Assembly: GCA_016185395.1 (NCBI GenBank)
Contig: JACPNR010000004.1
Coordinates: 496,001-560,000 of the forward strand
Length of the DNA stretch: 64,000 nt
Origin: Candidatus Korobacter versatilis
GTDB taxonomy: Bacteria; Acidobacteriota; Terriglobia; Terriglobales; Acidobacteriaceae
Direction of reading: 5' to 3'
Shown here: piece after piece, positions 61,816 through 64,000 of the stretch
Layout of the letters: the number at the start of each line of letters is the position of its first letter
Numbering within the stretch: the stretch's first letter is position 1
Position numbers and translations under genes: made by a program
The notes under the pieces: generated by a model
What the model was told of the DNA's origin: nothing
Database searches by the model: none
What the model saw: only the letters and a program-made list of their open reading frames with translations

Positions 61816-64000
61816 TCAATCCCCTGCCACCGCAGGATTCTTCACAACAGAGGGATCCTGGGCATGCCGCTTCGGCCCCTTGCCCTTGAACCAAAGACTC
61901 CCGCCATGCTCCCGGAACCTCTCCGGCGCCGTCGGATCCACACCCTCGGTCATGTCGATCTTCTTCGCGACGCCCTTCTTCGCCCGCAGCGCCGCCAGTA
62001 CGCGCTCCGGCGTGAACGGCGCCTCGCGCAACCGTATTCCCACCGCGTCATAGATCGCGTTCGCGACCGCCGGGATCGCCGCCGCCAGCGAGCCCTCGCT
62101 CGCCTCCTTCGCGCCGAACGGCCCTTCCGGGTCCACCGACTCCACGATGATGCACTCGATCTCCGGCGACTCCACGACCGACGCGCTGCGATACTCCAGC
62201 AATCCCGGATTCATCAGCAGCCCGTCTTTCCACACCATTTCTTCCTGCAGCGCCTGCCCCAACCCCATCCACACCGAGCCGATGACCTGCCCTTCGACCG
62301 ACACCGGATTCAGCGCCCGCCCGCAATCATGCGCCGCCCAAACCTTCTGCACCGTGACCACGCCGGTGTCTTCGTCCACCGTGACCTCGGCCACCTGCGC
62401 CGAGTACGAGTACGCCGGCGAGGGCCCCACGCCGCCGCCCTTGTGCTTCCCGCCGCGCGCCTCCTGCGGAGGCGAATACGATCCCGTCCCCGTCAGCGCG
62501 CGATGTTCCGAGAGCGCCACTGCCACCGCCTCTTCGAAGCTCATGTACTCCGGCGTCTCATCCGACCGCCGCTTCATCTGCACCTGGTCGCGCAGCACCT
62601 GGCCATCTTCTATCTTCCGCGTCTCGCGGACGCGCAGCAGCTCGTGCGCGCGGTGCTCTTCACCCTCCGGCACCACGCCGCGCTTGAACACGAAGTCGTC
62701 GCGCATGATCACGTCTTCCGGCGCGCACTGCATCCGCTTCGCCGCCGCGGAGACCATCTTCCCCTTCACATCCTGCGCCGCGCGTATCCCCGCGTTCCCG
62801 TTCATGAACGTCACCCGCGACGAATACGACCCGATGTCGATGGGCGTCAGGTCGGTGTCCGCGGCGATCACCTTCACGCGCGCCAGCGTGCAGCCCAGCG
62901 TCTCCGCGACGACCTGCGCGATCATCGTGTCCGACCCTTGCCCGATCTCGCTCGCGCCCGTGTAGATGACCACGCCGCCGTCGCGGTCGAGCTTCAGGTT
63001 CACCGTCGAGTGCGGCATGTCCGACCGGATGATCGAGTTTGCCGCTCCGCTCACGTAGTGCGAACACGCGATGCCCAGCCCGCGCCCGCGTCCCAGCTTG
63101 CCCTTGCGCGCGTGCCACGCCGACCGCGCCACCGTCTTCTCGATGCACTCCGGCAGCCCGTAGCTCTGCACCCGCAGCCCGTTCACCGTGATGGTCGGCG
63201 CCTGCAGCAGGTTCTTCTGCCGGATACTCGCCGTGTCCATCCCGATCTTCGCCGCCAGCTCGTCCAGTTGCGACTCGAACGCGAACCGCACGTTCACCGT
63301 CCCGTGCCCGCGCATCGCGCCGCACGCCGGCTTGTTCGTCAGCACGCGGTAGCCGTCGTACTTGATGTGGGGAATGTCGTAGAGCGCGCCCAGCAGCGCG
63401 CCCGAATACAGGATGGTCACCACGCCATACGAGCAGTACGCGCCGCCGTCCTGGATCACCTTCGCCGCCACCGCCGTGATCCGCCCATCGCGCTTCACGC
63501 CCGTCTTCAGGTCCACGATCGTTCGCGGACGCCCGCGGTGCGCCCAGAACACTTCCTCGCGCGTGTACGTGATCTTCACCGGGGCTTTCGCCTTGCGCGC
63601 CGCCACCGCCGCGATGATCTCCAGCGGGATGACTTCACTCTTCCCGCCGAACCCGCCGCCCACCAGCGGCTTGATCACCCGTATCTGCGCCATCGGCATG
63701 TCGAGCACGATGGAGAGCTTGTGCTGCAGGTAGTACGGCACCTGCGTCGACGACCACACCGTCAGCTTCGTCGGCTGCCCCGTCTGCGAATCAATGTCGA
63801 ACTGCGCCAGCGTCGAGTGCGGCTCCATCGCCGCGTGCGTCACCTCGTTCGCGATGTACCGCCCCTCGATGATCTCATCCGCCTCCGCGAACCCCGCATC
63901 CGGATCGCCGAACACGTGGTGATAGTCCTTCTCGATGTTGTTCGCCTTGTGATCATGAATGAGGTCGGAGGTCGCCTTCATCGCCTCTTCCGGATCGAAG
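61816..64000 (-). CDS. molybdenum hydroxylase Moco subunit, 5' end cut by window edge
   Basis: Large molybdopterin-binding subunit of the xanthine oxidase family; about 728 codons visible, reading on past the window edge (FDPEEAMKATSDL), so the 5' end with the hammerhead domain is missing. Moco motifs: LVGGGFGGKSEVIP, CGAMRGHGTVNVRFAFE, IYTGASEIGQGSDT and the catalytic Glu in EGPFGAKEASEGSLAA. With the Fe-S-containing FAD subunit it suggests a 4-hydroxybenzoyl-CoA reductase-like enzyme; the 2Fe-2S subunit is not in the window. Confidence 0.93.
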   Translation of the reverse strand, partial: FDPEEAMKATSDLIHDHKANNIEKDYHHVFGDPDAGFAEADEIIEGRYIANEVTHAAMEPHSTLAQFDIDSQTGQPTKLTVWSSTQVPYYLQHKLSIVLDMPMAQIRVIKPLVGGGFGGKSEVIPLEIIAAVAARKAKAPVKITYTREEVFWAHRGRPRTIVDLKTGVKRDGRITAVAAKVIQDGGAYCSYGVVTILYSGALLGALYDIPHIKYDGYRVLTNKPACGAMRGHGTVNVRFAFESQLDELAAKIGMDTASIRQKNLLQAPTITVNGLRVQSYGLPECIEKTVARSAWHARKGKLGRGRGLGIACSHYVSGAANSIIRSDMPHSTVNLKLDRDGGVVIYTGASEIGQGSDTMIAQVVAETLGCTLARVKVIAADTDLTPIDIGSYSSRVTFMNGNAGIRAAQDVKGKMVSAAAKRMQCAPEDVIMRDDFVFKRGVVPEGEEHRAHELLRVRETRKIEDGQVLRDQVQMKRRSDETPEYMSFEEAVAVALSEHRALTGTGSYSPPQEARGGKHKGGGVGPSPAYSYSAQVAEVTVDEDTGVVTVQKVWAAHDCGRALNPVSVEGQVIGSVWMGLGQALQEEMVWKDGLLMNPGLLEYRSASVVESPEIECIIVESVDPEGPFGAKEASEGSLAAAIPAVANAIYDAVGIRLREAPFTPERVLAALRAKKGVAKKIDMTEGVDPTAPERFREHGGSLWFKGKGPKRHAQDPSVVKNPAVAGD

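Overview
The window is high-GC chromosomal DNA from a diderm bacterium. A soil-type member of the Acidobacteriota fits best. This is inferred from the gene content: an S46 dipeptidyl-peptidase, BshA of bacillithiol synthesis, a large TolC-type channel, a partial NADH dehydrogenase I cluster, M20 and amidohydrolase exoenzymes, secreted TPR proteins, and unusually many short intergenic repeats. No phage, transposase, integrase, plasmid, rRNA or CRISPR array is visible.

Layout. 1-6.5 kb: nuo cluster on the minus strand (nuoA, C, D, H, I, J, K and partial L), without nuoB, E, F or G. 6.6-12.4 kb, minus: secreted amidohydrolase, M20 peptidase, DRE-TIM metallolyase, a small Cys-containing protein and truA. 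12.7-19 kb, plus: tolC-like gene, terminator, small coiled-coil ORF, SET-domain protein, then dnaX-ybaB-recR, with a STAS protein on the other strand. 19-25 kb: stand-alone receiver, secreted small protein, two overlapping PilZ genes, MFS exporter, two secreted proteins and a DoxX-type protein. 25.1-25.3 kb: tRNA-Asp and tRNA-Val. 25.7-34.7 kb: receiver, YdjC deacetylase, bshA, LytS-type kinase, ribA, DUF2520 protein, NUDIX hydrolase, cold-shock protein and polX. 34.9-42.3 kb: membrane proteins, BI-1 protein, an Ig-like protein with a sortase, thiO and an M20 dipeptidase. 42.7-48.9 kb: smc, purC, cvpA and a Fis-type regulator. 49-58.9 kb: TPR protein, SDR, YtxH, mnmA, iscS, citrate synthase and S46 peptidase. 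59.4-64 kb, minus: amidohydrolase 2 and two subunits of a molybdenum hydroxylase whose FAD subunit has the extra Fe-S loop of 4-hydroxybenzoyl-CoA reductase.

Functional groups: respiration (nuo, citrate synthase), chromosome maintenance (dnaX, ybaB, recR, smc, polX), sulfur transfer to tRNA (iscS with mnmA), thiol chemistry (bshA), purine synthesis (purC with cvpA) and peptide use (two M20, one S46).

The most striking content lies between and inside the genes. Several families of short repeats recur: (A/B) hairpins beginning GTAG, with a variable perfect palindrome, which often supply the stop codon of the upstream gene; (C) GTCATTCTGAGC...GAGGAACCCCTAC elements with conserved ends and variable self-complementary cores; (D) CTTCGTG/CTCCGTGG-type strings; (E) short tandem strings such as ACTCGGT repeats. 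C, D and E often occur in that order as one mosaic. Almost every copy I found lies in the same orientation, whatever the direction of neighbouring genes. Copies or look-alikes of the hairpins lie in frame inside dnaX, smc and mnmA, reminiscent of Rickettsia palindromic elements. A second theme is -10-like hexamers 3-11 nt before start codons without Shine-Dalgarno sequences, suggesting leaderless or very short-leader mRNAs.
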